A DNA stretch of 64,000 nucleotides from Rhodovastum sp963709085 (GCA_963709085.1 CAVPVB010000007.1:1178001-1242000); one strand, 5' to 3'; shown: positions 18,701 through 29,167, counted from the first letter of the stretch. Notes: generated by a model from the sequence alone, not told the origin. Translations and numbers: made by a program.

Positions 18701-19898
18701 AGCAGCCCAGCGGCGGGCCGCCCATGCCGAGCGGCTGCAGGCACTCGGCCAGCTCGCCGGCGGCATCGCCCATGATTTCAACAATGTGCTGCAGGCGATC
18801 GCGGGCGCGAACGCGCTGATCGAGCGCCACCCCGGCGACGAGGCCGGCATCCGCCGCCTGGCGCGGCTCGCGATCGAGGCGACCGAGCGGGGTGCGGCCA
18901 TCACCGGCCGCCTGCTGGCATTCAGCCGCCGCGCCGACCTGCGCGCCGAACGCCTGGATACCGCTGCCGTGCTGAAGGATCTGCGCGAGATCCTGGCCCA
19001 CACCGTGGGAACGGCCATCGACGTGCAGATCGGGCTGGAAGACGACCTTCCGCCGCTGCTGGCTGACAAAGGGCAGCTTGAGACGGTGCTGGTCAATCTT
19101 GCCGCCAACGCCCGGGACGCGATGCCGGGGGGCGGCCAGATGATCCTTTCCGCCGCGACCGAGATCGTGTCCCCGGACAGTCCGGGACACCCGGCCGGGC
19201 TGACCCCCGGGCGCTACGTGCGGCTTGGCGTTGCCGATACCGGCATCGGCATGGATGCCGGCACGCTCGCCCACGCCACCGAGCCGTTTTTTACCACCAA
19301 GCCGGTCGGCGTCGGAACCGGGCTTGGCCTGTCGATGGCCAAGGGCTTTGCCGAGCAGTCCGGCGGCGGCCTGAGCATTCAAAGCAGCCCGGGAATGGGC
19401 ACCACGGTGAGATTATGGCTTCCCGAAGCGGTTTTCGCCGACGGTCCCGGTGCGGCGGCAGCCAGGGAAACGACCGACACCGCTCCGTCCGAGGCGGCCA
19501 GGCCGCCGGTGTCCGCCTGGGTGCTGCTGGTCGATGACGACGAACTGGTGCGCGAAACCGTCGCCGCCTATCTGGAAGATGAGGCCTTCCGCGTGCTGGT
19601 GGCCGCGAGCGGCACCGAGGCACTCGCCCTGCTCGATGCGGGGGAAACGGTGGATGCCCTGGTCACCGACCTGACCATGCCCGGCATGGATGGAATTGCC
19701 CTCATCCGCGCCGCACAGGCGCGCCGCCCCGGGCTGCCAGCCCTGCTGCTGACCGGATATGCGCAGGCGGAATCCGTTCCCGTGCCGGACCGCATCTTCA
19801 GCGGCAGCTTTTCGCTGCTGCGCAAACCGGTGCGCGGCCGCGAACTGGTCGATCGCATTCGCGCGCTGATGGCAGAACGGACGGACGCCGCCCGATAG
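15728..19898 (+). pseudogene. Large hybrid sensor histidine kinase, one-base frameshift
   Basis: The start MSLLTRLMLVVLIALVPALG at 15728 gives a first membrane helix. Then come a periplasmic Cache-like sensor (about residues 30-270), a second helix (AGLLLIIAGGGLALLLTALL), HAMP, a run of about five PAS domains, a HisKA domain with phospho-His in GGIAHDFNNVLQ, an ATPase domain (LVNLAANARDAMPGGG, GTGLGLSMAKGF), and a receiver domain (VLLVDDDELV, phospho-Asp in TDLTMPGMDG). Total about 1,390 residues. Near 17509 an extra T in GAGCAGTCTGTTCC shifts the frame between the second and third PAS domains, so a short N-terminal and a long C-terminal piece result. It may be a sequencing error or a recent inactivation. 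The C-terminal piece could be made as a soluble kinase only if internally started. Confidence 0.88.
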
Positions 19899-20034
19899 GG
19901 GCCTGCCAGCTTGCATCGGGGCCGCGATGGTTGAGCCGCGACCGGCCGCCCGTCATGATCGCCGATACGACGCGGACCGGCCAGTAGCCCGGCAGCTTCA
20001 ACCGTCGCCATCCCCCAGCAGCCGAAGGCAGCCG

Positions 20035-20337
20035 ATGTCCACGACCTACCTCTTTTCCGGCATCACGATCGAGGTGCTCAACCGCATGCGGGAGGAAGAC
20101 AGTGCCGATTACGTCCTCAAACTCAACTCCACCCCCGACCGCATTGGCGGCACGGTCCGCAAACCGACGCCGTTCGGTGATGTCACTGTGCGCTTCGACC
20201 ACGATAGCCAGCGCGCGGAAATGACGGTGACCATCCTGAAGAAGCCGATGTTGCTGCCCGCCGCCGTGCTGTGGGCCGGCCTGACCCACGCGCTGCGCTG
20301 TGCCTCCGGCGATTCGGCGTCGCCCGACAGCGAGTGA
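20035..20337 (+). CDS. Hypothetical protein, 100 residues
   Basis: It starts MSTTYLFSGITIEVLNRMRE; the ATG at 20035 is preferred to upstream codons because the sequence before it reads as low-complexity. No membrane helix or known motif. It follows the sensor kinase by about 130 bp on the same strand and has no further partner. I do not recognise it. Confidence 0.55.
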   Translation: MSTTYLFSGITIEVLNRMREEDSADYVLKLNSTPDRIGGTVRKPTPFGDVTVRFDHDSQRAEMTVTILKKPMLLPAAVLWAGLTHALRCASGDSASPDSE

Positions 20338-20555
20338 GGTAAAATGGCTCCCCGCTATTTCAGGTGGACCGCATACACGCGCAGGTTAAGGTCTGCGCGT
20401 GTTTCGCGGGCGGTTGTTGCGGTCGGGCGGCGGGGTTGTCCACGGCCGAAGCTGATTTGGCGATCGCCGACGACCAGCCTTGACGGCCCCACCGACCGCT
20501 GCCCTGCGACGATGCACGATGCTGCGGCGCGAGAGTCGTCGGCAGCGGCGGTGTT

Positions 20556-20816
20556 TTATCTGACCGCTATCTGCACCGTGGTGAGTTGAATAAGATGAAC
20601 CAGCGGTGTCGGACAGAGTCCGAGTCCGACCAACATCAATGTGAGCGCCGCGAGCGTCGCGCTGCCAACCATTGGGACGGCGCCAGCGTAGGCGGTCGCG
20701 CCTTCGGGAGCGGGCGTGCAGATCGCGACAATGACGCGGAGATAGTAGAACAGGCCGACAATGCTGCCGACGATGAGAGCAATGACGGCTGGCGACATTG
20801 AGGCACTAACCCCGCC
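20556..20816 (-). pseudogene. nuoN: NADH-quinone oxidoreductase subunit N, 3' fragment
   Basis: About 80 residues survive, including SPAVIALIVGSIVGLFYYLR and VIVAICTP, then a last helix with VGLGLCPTPLVHLIQL. This pattern is the C-terminal end of NuoN, a proton-pumping membrane subunit of complex I. The 5' part is cut off at 20816/20817 by an IS66 end, and no other nuo gene is nearby. Either the nuo operon was broken here, or a fragment was carried in. Confidence 0.75.
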
Positions 20817-21047
20817 GTAACTGCTCACCCCTTGGCGGCGGGGTTCAAGCTGCCTGGATAACGGGCTTTCCGGCGAGTGCGTTGGCGAGCGCCTGGAGCG
20901 CGGTGAGGCCATAGAGGCGACCGGTGGCGATCACCGAGGCGGCGGCGGCGTAGACCTTGGCGCCCCATTGCGAGCGGAAGCAGCCGGTGACCTTGCGGAA
21001 GATCACCGATGGCCGCAGCGCCCGCTCACAAGCGTTGTTGGTGTATG
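20817..21047 (-). pseudogene. tnpC: IS66 tnpC, C-terminal fragment (copy a)
   Basis: The outer end GTAACTGCTCACCCC starts at 20817. The coding part (stop at 20845) reads YTNNACERALRPSVIFRKVTG and on to ALAGKPVIQAA, nearly identical to the end of the fragment at 44546-45463. The rest is removed at the IS1634 junction (21048). Confidence 0.85.
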
Positions 21048-22987
21048 GCCCGAGTTTAACAGTGAAAACCGAACGATCTTTCTCCATCAATAGGTTACAG
21101 GCGCGCGAAGGGTTCTTAGCGCTACACTGCCGCGGTGGGGACGGACCGATCAGGCGGCGGCGGGCGTGGGATCGGCCTCGCGGATGTTCGGCGGTAGCGC
21201 GACGCCGACGGCCTGGAAGGCCTTTCCGGCCACGCCGGTCGCCGGCGTGCGCAGGATGAAGCGCTTGCCGTCCTGCTCGGCCTCGATTTCCTGCAGCCGA
21301 TCGAGATCGGCGAGCAACTCGCGCCATTCGGGCTTCGACTGCGCGGCGGCCAGCCGGTCCTCCAGTTCCTTGCGCAGCACCAGCGCCAGGAAGCTGCAGA
21401 ACACGTGGCCGCGGATCGCCTCGTCGGTCTGGTGATAGATCGGCCGTGTCTCCAGCAGGGCTTTGTGCGAGAGGAACATTTGCTCCACCACCAGGAGATC
21501 GCGGTAACGGAGCATCGCGTTCAGCGGATGCAGCCTTGTGTTGGTACGTAGTATATAGAGTCCATCATAGCGGGCCTCGTCGGCGATGCGCGCCGCATCG
21601 ATGGTGAAGTGCTGCTGGTCGGGCGTTTTCAGGTAGCGCCGATAAGCGCTGTTGCCGACCAGCGCCTTGTCGCCCTGCTTCAGCTTGGCGCGCAACGTGG
21701 TCAGCACCGCCTCGCGGGTGCGCGCCGCCTGCGCCGCCTCGACCAGGTTGCGGCAGACGATGGTGCGGCGGCCGTCGCGTTTTACCTCCTTGGCCTGCAG
21801 GTCGGCGTCCGGCCGCCCGTTGTGCGGGATCACCAGCGGCACGCCCGGCGCCGGGTCGGCCATGACGATCTCACGCACCTCCTTGGAGCTGCGCTCGCGC
21901 ACGCCGAGGATGTATTCGAGACCGCGTTCCTCGAGCGCCGCGATCGTCGCCGCGCTGATCATGCCGCGATCGGCGACGACGCAGACGTGGCCGATGGCGA
22001 AGCGGCCGCGCAGGCGGTCGATCACCGGGATCAGCGTGGTGACATCGGCGGTGTTGCCGGGCCACATCTCCGAGCAGACCGGCCGGCCGTTCTGATCGAC
22101 GATGATGGCGACGATCATCTGGTTCAGGTGTAGCCGATAATCCTTGGAATGGCCGCGCTCGCCGAGCTCGGCTCCGCCCTCGCCCTCGAAATACAGCGAG
22201 GTGGTGTCCATGAACACGACCGACAGGTCGGCGAACAGGTCGCGCCGGCGCGCGAACAGGCGCTCCTCGACGAGATCCTTGACGCAGCGGGCCACCAGCG
22301 TGCGGTTGGTCTGCCCGGCTGGCGGCAATTCCTCGCCGAGCCAGGCCATGGCGCGATAGAGGTGATGCAGGCTGCAGATCGCCGGCGCCGTCGATGCGGT
22401 AGTCGTCGCGCCACTGCTCGCAGGCACGATCGGAGCCGGAGACCATCAACCGGTGCAGGACGGTGAGGAAGACGGCGCGTTCGACGGGAAAGGCGAAGTC
22501 ACGATCAGCCAGCAACTCCTGCAGGACGGCGTCGCAGTGAGTGTCGCGCCACAGGCGCTCAAACAGCAGCGGCGGGCCGATGCGCTTGCAGCCGAGCCGG
22601 GGAGTGCCGCTCTCGTCGAGGGGAGAGAGGATGATCGAGCGCTGTGCCAGGCGGGCGGCGGAGCGGATCAACCGGTCGAGATCGCCGCGGCGTTCGACCT
22701 CTTCCTTGCGTCCGAGGTTGCGGATGATGCGCTGCTTGACGTGGCCCTCCTCGCGGACGGTCTCGACCAGGTAGAGGTATGTGTAGGGGCCGATACGCTT
22801 TTCGCGGACGAACATGGTTCTAGCATTCATATATTCGCCGATTAGTCAATCATGAAAAGGGAGAACTCCGCCGAATTTAGCACTACGCTTTTTTGCAGCG
22901 TCTCGGACCCCCCATGGAACCAACTGAAATTCCCCAACTTTTAAATACGATCCAGCACGGATGTGCGCCTAACTGTTAAACTCGGGC
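21048..22987 (-). mobile_element. IS1634-family element
   Basis: Its inverted ends are GCCCGAGTTTAACAGT at 21048 and the complement at 22987. Only TATG is repeated outside (4 bp), and the two flanks belong to different elements (IS66 left, IS1595 right), so a deletion probably followed insertion. Confidence 0.85.
21150..22830 (-). pseudogene. IS1634-family transposase, frameshifted
   Basis: The N-terminal part (MFVREKRIGPYTYLYLVET) and the C-terminal part are in different frames. The shift lies near 22400, in the sequence for DDYRIDGAGDLQ / SLHHLYRAMAWLGEE. Catalytic parts are VVFMDTTSLYFEGEGG (first Asp), HVCVVADRGMISAA (second Asp) and the later YDGLYILRTNT region. With the shift repaired the protein is about 560 residues, normal for the family. 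Confidence 0.85.
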
Positions 22988-23657
22988 TATGCGGCCCGTG
23001 CCCGCTGCCAGTAGCCGCAGAAATCAACCGATGGCCTGCATGCCATCGCCAAGCGGACAACCCCATGCGCCTGATCGCCGTTGCTGACGCGACGGGCATC
23101 TTCTCGCCAGGCTGCTTCCTGGGCGTAGCGGAGGAGATACGGCCCGGCGATGTGGTGATGATGCCCAAGCTCGCCGCGGCGCAGGCGCGAGAAGTAGGAC
23201 TCCGCGCGATTGGTGCAGGCGCCGTCGATGCTGTGGCCATCCTGATGGTTGATCCGCTGCATCGCGAACCCGGCGTGCAGCTTGTTCCAGGCTGGGCTTT
23301 CATCGGCATGCAGCACGGTGCCCTTGGCAATCCGCTGACGGATTGTCGGCACCGCGGCCGCCTCGGCCGGGCTCACCTGCACCAGCGTGCGATCCTCGCG
23401 CTCGCGCATCACGACGACGACCTGACGTTTGCCCGACTGGTTCTCGCCGAGCCGCCGATCGAGCCGGTCGGCCGCCCGGTTCTCCGGCCGGATGTGGCCA
23501 CCAAAGTAGGCGCCGTCGATCTCGGCAACCTTTCCGACGCCGCCGATGCGTAGCGCCTTCACGCTGGACGCCATCGCCTCGCGCAGCTTGTGCGCCAGCA
23601 CGAACGCCGTCTTGTACTGCACATCGAGTTCACGGCTGAGTGCCAGCATGCTCTTGC
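22987..23657 (-). pseudogene. IS1595-family transposase, 5' truncated
   Basis: The preserved part runs from GKSMLALSRELDVQYKTAF to RARAA. VAEIDGAYFGGHIRPEN holds the first Asp, LHADESPAWNKLHAGF the second, and NRAESYFSRLRRGELGHHHH the conserved end of an ISXO2-like DDE domain. The N-terminal zinc-ribbon half is missing, replaced at about 23657 by the right end of an IS701-like element. Confidence 0.82.
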
Positions 23658-25230
23658 CCCTCAGCTCGGCTTTCCGCCGTCGGTTTCTTGAGCGTACCGG
23701 TTTGGCAGAGTGCCGTGGAACGGACAACTGGAGTCGTCAGGCGGCGTAGCACACGGTCTCGACGAGACTCTGCAGGAGAGTTCGCGGGAATTTTGATGAC
23801 GTCCTTGCCTGGCCGGGACATCGAAAAATGCGGTGGGCACCAAAGTGCCCGGCGGACGGCGGCGATGGCGTCGCTGAAGGTGGGTTCCTGCTTGGCATAC
23901 CAGGCGGCCCCGCGCGGGCGCAGGGCGGTAGCCTGGGCTGCCATCAACTCGCCGGCCCACAGCGTCACCAGCGAGAACAACCCGAGCAGCGCCGGCGTGG
24001 TGCGCAGGATGGCCTGGTCCGACCATTGCCGCTGGGTCTCGACGCCGAGATGGCGGCGGACTTCCTGAAACGTCGTCTCGACGCGCCACCGCGAGACGAA
24101 GCAGCCCAGGATCTCCGCCGGTGTGTCGTCGAGGTTGGTGCTGAGGAAGGCCTGCGGCTCGCGCTGGCCGGACGGATCGCGCACCAGCACCCAGCGGAGC
24201 GGCGCCGGCGGCAGGCCGGCATGGTACCAGACCGCGGTGCCGGAGACGATTTCGACCAGCCGGGTCTCGCCACCATACCAGTCGGTCACCTGCAGCTTGG
24301 TCCAGACGGTTGCCGGGTTCGCCAGCACGGCGCTGAGCTTGGGCAGAGGCTTGCCTTTCAGCGCCGGCCGGCCGCGCTGGCCGGGCGGGCGCGGCAGGGC
24401 CGGCGCGAACAGGTTGGCATCGAGCCGCAGGCGGGTGATCAGACGGACGCGGCGGCGGACCGCGGCGATCAGTTCGAGGGTGGCGAAGCTGCTGTCGCCG
24501 ACGATGGCGATGCGGCGGTCGGGCAGCCAGCGCCTTGTCTGCAGGATCGCCTGGATCGCCCAGCGGGTCAGCGGCTTGTGGCGCCGGCCCCGCTTCTCGT
24601 TGCAGCGCTGCGATGGCGCCAGGATGGTCAGGAACGGCAGCGCCCAGCGCCGCTTCGCCCACGGAACCGGCAGCACCACCATCAACGACAGCCAGCGCAG
24701 GCCGCTGGTTTTGACGAAGAAGCCGCGCGAGGACCGCACCGGATCGCGGTAGATGCCGCGGGCTGCGATGTTCGGCCCCCAGCGGCGTTCGATGGTGTCG
24801 TCGATGCCGATCACCACCTCGCCGGTCGGCAGCAAGGCGTCGAGCAGGTGGATGAGCAGTCTGCGCGCCAGGGCGTGCGAATTCCAACGCGCCTGGCTCA
24901 GGACTTCGTGGAAGCGGCCGAAGCTCGGCTGGTCGGCCAGCCCCATCACCCGCAGGGCGGCGCTGACCGTCCGCTGGCTTGGTGCCAACACCGCGCCGGC
25001 GACCAGGACCAGCACGCGCTGCCAGACCGGCGCGGTGAAACAGTCGCGGAACGGCGCCAGCCAGCTGGCCAGCAGCGACGGCACGGGGAGAGTGCCGGGG
25101 GAAACGGGGGCGGCGGGGGTGCAATCGGGCGTCATCGAACCCGTAGAATCGAACGACGCCCGTGGCGCAAGCCGCGCCGTGGCGCCGCTCATCCGCGGCG
25201 ATGCGCCGTCCCCGGGCCACCGATAATATA
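23658..25230 (-). mobile_element. IS701-like element, copy 2
   Basis: The right end reads GGCGGAAAGCCGAG near 23658-23685, as in copy 1 at the left window edge. The left end lies near 25230 and was not resolved, because I could not find a clean inverted repeat or duplication. Confidence 0.65.
23738..25135 (-). pseudogene. IS701-like (DDE_5) transposase, shifted near the C-terminus
   Basis: It starts MTPDCTPAAPVSPGTLPVPS at 25135. GEVVIGIDDTIERRWGPNI carries the first Asp, AIVGDSSFATLEL the second, and SRWRVETTFQEVRRHLG the Glu. An extra A near 23788 (GCGAACTC against GCGACTC) shifts the last 20 or so codons. With it removed the protein ends LVETVCYAA at a TGA at 23738-23740. The catalytic core is complete, so a variant with a longer tail could still be active. 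Copy 1 has an independent one-base insertion in the same stretch. Confidence 0.82.
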
Positions 25231-25236
25231 GTGAGC

Positions 25237-25518
25237 ATGACCGACGGCATCGTCCAGCGCATCGAGCGATTTACCTTCAGCCGCGGCGCCGTGCTGGTCG
25301 AGCGCCGCAACCGCGGCTACTCACTCTACCACGCCGCCTCCGGGGCGCCGGTCGCACGCCTGCGCCCGAACGCCGACAACGATCGCGTCGAGGTGCTCTA
25401 CTGGTCACTCGGGAAGGAACGCTGGTCACCCACCGGCCCGTTCGGCCGCACCGTCCTGCCGCTCGAAGACGCCCTCCGCTTCATCGCCACCGAGGATATC
25501 TTCTGGGCGCTGATCTGA
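25237..25518 (+). CDS. Hypothetical protein, 93 residues
   Basis: It starts MTDGIVQRIERFTFSRGAVL at 25237. The repeated Arg and aromatic spacing (RNRGYSLYHAASGAPVARLR, VEVLYWSLGKERWSPTG) suggests a small beta-rich protein. I do not recognise a domain. It is divergent from the IS701-like element and immediately followed by an IS4 end at 25551. It could be resident or IS passenger DNA. Confidence 0.6.
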   Translation: MTDGIVQRIERFTFSRGAVLVERRNRGYSLYHAASGAPVARLRPNADNDRVEVLYWSLGKERWSPTGPFGRTVLPLEDALRFIATEDIFWALI

Positions 25519-25654
25519 TGCGCCCGCGGAATCACCGACGGAAAGTCGAGCTCAGGACTCCCCTCATTTTCTTCCTCCCACATCTTGCGCCGATTTCGAG
25601 CCGAGTCTCTACCAGATCCTGGAGTGTTTTGGGATGAATGGGCGGCATGGAAAC

Positions 25655-25876
25655 CTTACCTTTACCCGCATCGTGGCAAAGCCCTGCGCTACTATAGAAC
25701 GACATCATGTCGATCCGCAGCCGAGCGCCGAAAATGGCAGATTTTCCAAATGCCCGTTGCGAAAGCGGGCGTATGCTGCACCTGCGTTCCAAGGGGCTTC
25801 CCTCAGCTACGGCGCACAGATGGCTAGGCTAACATAATGATAAAATTGCATCTTTCTAGATGCGGGTAAAGGTAAG
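25655..25876 (+). mobile_element. MITE-A copy 3, 222 bp
   Basis: The 10-bp duplication GCATGGAAAC lies at 25645-25654 and 25877-25886. The empty site is present in the intact IS4 at 54630-54655, which proves the boundaries. It is oriented with the 56-bp cassette on the plus strand (25730-25785). Confidence 0.95.
25707..25832 (+). other. Small ORF inside MITE-A (41 codons), doubtful
   Basis: ATG at 25707, TAA at 25830-25832. It reads MSIRSRAPKMADF, seven residues, then GRMLHLRSKGLP. Part of it (MADF...GRMLHL) is kept in frame and at equal spacing in MITE-B, but most codons between differ in amino acid, so RNA or DNA structure explains the conservation as well. No clear ribosome-binding site. 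Confidence 0.3.
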
Positions 25877-26012
25877 GCATGGAAACGGCAACGGCGGGCC
25901 TGCGCGACGGCGGACGGCTGAAGGACATAGACGCGTTCATTCACGGCCTCTACGGCCTGGACCTGCACACCAAGCGCGTGGAGTCACTGGCCGCGGCCCC
26001 CCTTGGCGTCAT

Positions 26013-26241
26013 TGTTGATACGTCGTGTGCAGAATCTGAACGCGGCGGGAAGAATGGATGGCAAGATCGCGGCTATCTTGAACGCCGAGAAAATCATGTC
26101 GGCGCGTGGCGTGCCATTCACAAACGAGACGATCTACTTGTTGCGGAAGCAGCATGGCATTCGAACAGCCAAGATAAATGGCGTGGAAGCGAATCCATTG
26201 TGCTGGCCTGACGGCAGCTACTCAGTGCAGGGTGCGGCTGC
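26013..26241 (+). pseudogene. Serine recombinase remnant, C-terminal domain part 1
   Basis: It reads LIRRVQNLNAAGRMDGKIAAI, then ARGVPFTNETIYLLRK and WPDGSYSVQGAAA. This aligns with residues about 610-690 of the complete recombinase at 41545-43710 (LLRTRIIELNGMQKMDVEIA, WPDGTYSVQGAAE). The 5' part is cut by IS4 copy 3. The frame continues after the IS66-like insertion at 28177. Confidence 0.8.
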
Positions 26242-26367
26242 TGGCAACCGTTCACATCCCCCTCTCCCCATTTCGAATTGGGGCGTATGGTGGCGCCGGC
26301 GACAGTTTCGGCTGTGAAGCCAACAAGGGGTCTTGCGTAGCGGGGCGAAGCAGCGTCTACGGTCTGT

Positions 26368-26535
26368 ATGCCACACTCAAGCATCCCGGATCTGACCGAT
26401 CCCGAACGAGCCCAGCTTTCGGCACTGTCTCGGCAAGAGCTTGAAGAGTTGGCATGGCAGTTTCACGAATTGGCGCATTCGCTTGCGGATCGCCTGGGCG
26501 AGGGCTCTACGACCAGTCCGCCTTCGGGCGAGTAG
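26368..26535 (+). CDS. 55-residue homologue of the IS66-like transposase N-terminus (copy 1)
   Basis: It starts MPHSSIPDLTDPERAQLSAL and ends TTSPPSGE. It is clearly related to the first 50 residues of the transposase at the opposite end of the same element (MPRLSIPELTQYERADLSVL), and about 75 bp before each start are similar too. The other element copy has the same ORF at 31540-31707 (minus strand), so it is a stable part of the element. It may bind the ends or interfere with the transposase, which is inference. Confidence 0.6.
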   Translation: MPHSSIPDLTDPERAQLSALSRQELEELAWQFHELAHSLADRLGEGSTTSPPSGE

Positions 26536-26549
26536 CCGCTTCTGCCGTT

Positions 26550-28060
26550 TCAGGCGGCCAGCTTGGCGGGGATACTGGGGAGAGATGAGCCCTTGCGCGC
26601 GGCGGCGATGAGGTCGCGTCCGTAGGTCCAGGGATCGACGCCGCGCTTGCGGCAGGTGTCGATGACGCTGAGGCCGGCGGCGTAGAACCGGCTGCCCTCG
26701 TCCGTTCTGGTGCCGAAGCTGATGCGGCGCGCAATGACGGCATGCCGCAGCGCCCGCTCGGCGTCGTTGTTCGTGGGCGACAGCAGCGGTTCGGCGACGA
26801 AGGCGATCACCGCCTCCCAGTCGTTGAGGATTTCGCGCGCGAGGGCACGAACCTTCTGCTCGATCTCATATTCGTTGCACTGGCAGTTCCACTTGATGCG
26901 GGCCACCAGGCGCCTGACGGCGGCGTCGTTGTCGCCGTCGCGGACCCGTTCGATCAGGCGGCGGAGGTCGCGGACCAGGTCCCGCCCGAAGGCGGAGCCG
27001 GGGCCGTAATAGCCCTCGGCCAGTGCCAAACCTTTTCGGATGAGATGGGCAAGGCAGCGTTGGCGCCGGGGATGATCGCGACAGGCCATGTAGCCGTCGG
27101 TCACCATCCAGCCAAGGAACGCCTGGCCGATCAGCGCGACCAGGTTTTCCTTGCGGCGGCTGCCGATGCGATAGACGACCGTGTTCACGGTCACCGCTAC
27201 CCACAGCCACAGCAGGGCGCCCTGTTGGTACCATGGGGTTTCTCGAGATGCACGACCTCGGCGGCCCGCACCTCTTCGATCAGTTGCTCGACCACCGGCT
27301 CACTGGCCCGGCCGAATTCGTGGATGCAGCGGTTGATCGTCGCCGCCCCGAGTTCCAGACCCAGCCAGTCCAGCAGGAACTCCTGGACCTTCAGCCGCGA
27401 CAGGCGGAAACGCAACGCGAGGGCGGCGATGAAGATCGCCAGCGTCGGCCCGACCAGGCAGCGCTCGCTCAGTTGCAGGTCGCGTTTGCGCCCCTCGATC
27501 TGTGAGCGCAGTCCCACGCCCGGGCTGGCCATCGTCTCGTGGCCGCACGCGCAACTGGCGGCGAAGTAGCTGTGCTTGGAAGCCGTGACCTGCAGACCCA
27601 TTTCGCCGCGGTCGAGTTCAAAGACGTGGTGGGCGCTGACGTGGCGGCCCCGGCACTCGGCGCCGAGCGCGGCCTGGCACGCCTCGCAGACCATCGGCAC
27701 GTGCTCGACTTCTCGGGTCACCACGATCGGCTGCCGGCGCCAGTGCCCAGGCATGCCCGGCCGCTTGCCGGGCGGCTTCGCTGGTGTCTTGTCCTTGCCC
27801 GCCGGCGCGGCTGCGTCCTGGCCTTCGCCACCATCGTGGTCCTGACTGGCCGGAGGCTTGCCGTTTCTCTGACCCCGCCGGTAGGGATCGTCGCTCGACG
27901 GCGGCCGCGAACTGGTCGTGGAGTCCTCACCCAGGCGATTGGCCAGCGTGCGCGCAACTTCGCGGAACAGCCACGCCAGATCCTCAAGCTCCTTCCGCGG
28001 CAGCACCGAGAGGTCTGCTCGTTCGTACTGGGTCAGCTCCGGGATGCTCAGGCGCGGCAT
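26550..28060 (-). pseudogene. IS66-like transposase, frameshifted at the catalytic site (copy 1)
   Basis: It starts MPRLSIPELTQYERADLSVL at 28060. It contains the zinc-ribbon-like VPMVCEACQAALGAEC, a central IS66 domain, VTDGYMACRDHPRRQ and the terminal NNDAERALRHAVIARR block. One base is missing near 27236: the other copy reads VVHLDETPWYQQG, while here the DNA for LDE has lost a C, so the first catalytic Asp codon is destroyed and the frame shifts. Inactive. Confidence 0.88.
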
Positions 28061-28176
28061 AGGGAGCGTAGAATCCGTTTCGCTCCGTCAGGCAAGCCCC
28101 TCCGTTCGCCGCCTCAGCCAGGGGAGCCAACCCAGTCAGACGCCCAAGACAGGAGGGGGGATGTGAACGAGTTCCA

Positions 28177-28350
28177 GCTGCTGCGTTGGGTGTTACGCCC
28201 CAGACCGTCTTCGATTGGCTACAGCAAGGACGTTTGACCGGACGGCAGATGGCCAAAGGGCAGCCGTGGCAGATCCCCTTGTCCGAGAAGCAGATCGAGA
28301 CGTTGAAGTCGCAAGTACAACGTACCATTCGATCAAAATTGGAGGCATAG
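28177..28350 (+). pseudogene. Serine recombinase remnant, C-terminal HTH
   Basis: It continues the frame interrupted at 26241: ALGVTPQTVFDWLQQGRLTG and on to RTIRSKLEA, stop TAG at 28348-28350. It matches the end of the complete recombinase (ILGITSQTIFDWLRKGWLTG). Four bases after the stop the sequence switches to istB. Confidence 0.82.
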
Positions 28351-28354
28351 AGAT

Positions 28355-29167
28355 GTCTTCGGCTTGCCGACGATCTCGTACCAGTGGTCGACCGGCACCT
28401 GGCTGGTGATGATCAGCGAGCGGGCGTTGTAGCGGTCCTCGACGATCTCCAGCAGGTCGCGGCGCTGCTCGGCGGTCAGCGGTTCCGGCCCCCAGTCATC
28501 GAGGATCAGCAGATCTACTGCAATGCGTCGTTCATTTTGCGGTAGTTGAGCATTCAGATGTCCGTGATCATCTGCCTACGACAATGAAAGATGCCTGTGC
28601 CGCTGGGGCTGCTTCAATACACGGCTCCGCCGTCATGCGGTTTCATTTTTAGCCATTAACCGCAATATTAATGACGCAGAGCACTACTTTGGCAAGTTGC
28701 CGCATGAGCCTGGCGTAGCGTCCGTCGCCGCGCGCCAGGGCCAGTGCCCCAAACAGCCGCGGGCAGCGCTGGTAGAGGACCGACAGATTTTCGCGGCATG
28801 CTTTGTCGCCGAGTGCGCAGGCCAGCCACGACTTACCGGTTCCGCATTTGCCGGTGATCAGGCAGTGGCGGTGCTCGCGGATCCAGTCGCAGCTGGCCAG
28901 GCGCAGGAACAGGGCCCGGTCGAGGCCGCGCGGCGTGCGGAAGTCAACGTCCTCGACGGTGGCGGCGTGCCGCAGTTTGGCGGTGCGGGCGCGGGCCTCG
29001 AAGCGCTTCTGTTGCCGCAGCGTGGCCTCGCGTTCGACCAAAAGGCCGAGCCACTCGGCGTGTTCAAGGGCGCGGCTTTCGGGATTGGCTGCCAGTTCCT
29101 CGAAGGCCCTGGCCATGCCGTCCAGGCCAAGCTCCAGCAGTAGATCCAGTGTTGGATGCTTTAGCAA
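28355..29167 (-). pseudogene. istB: IS21 helper ATPase istB, split and truncated (IS21 #1)
   Basis: A TTG start at 29167 with GAGGAG upstream gives MLKHPTLDLLLELGLDGMAR. Walker A is GKCGTGKSWLACAL, Walker B is DLLILDDWGPEPL. MITE-C splits the gene between AKV and DLLILDD. The 3' end is lost at 28355, after VPVDHWYEIVGKPK, where a serine-recombinase element begins. IstB helps the IS21 integrase choose a target. Confidence 0.88.
28519..28684 (+). mobile_element. MITE-C, 166 bp (copy 2)
   Basis: It is inserted in istB with duplication TAC (28516-28518 and 28685-28687). Same length as copy 1 and nearly identical to its complement. Joining the flanks restores LAKV-DLLILDD. Confidence 0.88.

Larger units (their letters stand above)
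25551..26012 (+). mobile_element. IS4-family fragment, copy 3 (5' part)
   Basis: It starts with CTCAGGACTCCCC and follows the intact copy at 54543 until GGCGTCAT near 26012, where it joins a recombinase remnant. MITE-A copy 3 is inserted at the start codon region. The transposase would begin MGGMETATAGLRDGG and only about 45 codons remain. Confidence 0.85.
26242..28176 (-). mobile_element. IS66-like element with extended inverted ends, copy 1
   Basis: Its ends are GTTCACATCCCCC (from 26250) and GGGGGGATGTGAAC (to 28168), with about 8 more bases on each side (TGGCAACC, GAGTTCCA). The flanks GCGGCTGC and GCTGCTGC fit an 8-bp duplication with one mismatch. It splits the serine recombinase remnant. 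Both ends carry diverged versions of the transposase 5' region. Confidence 0.8.

Noticed and set aside
21041..22991. A target duplication for IS1634 (TATG on both sides)
   Set aside because: The two flanks come from different elements and the match is only 4 bp, so it can be chance. I treat the sides as rearranged.
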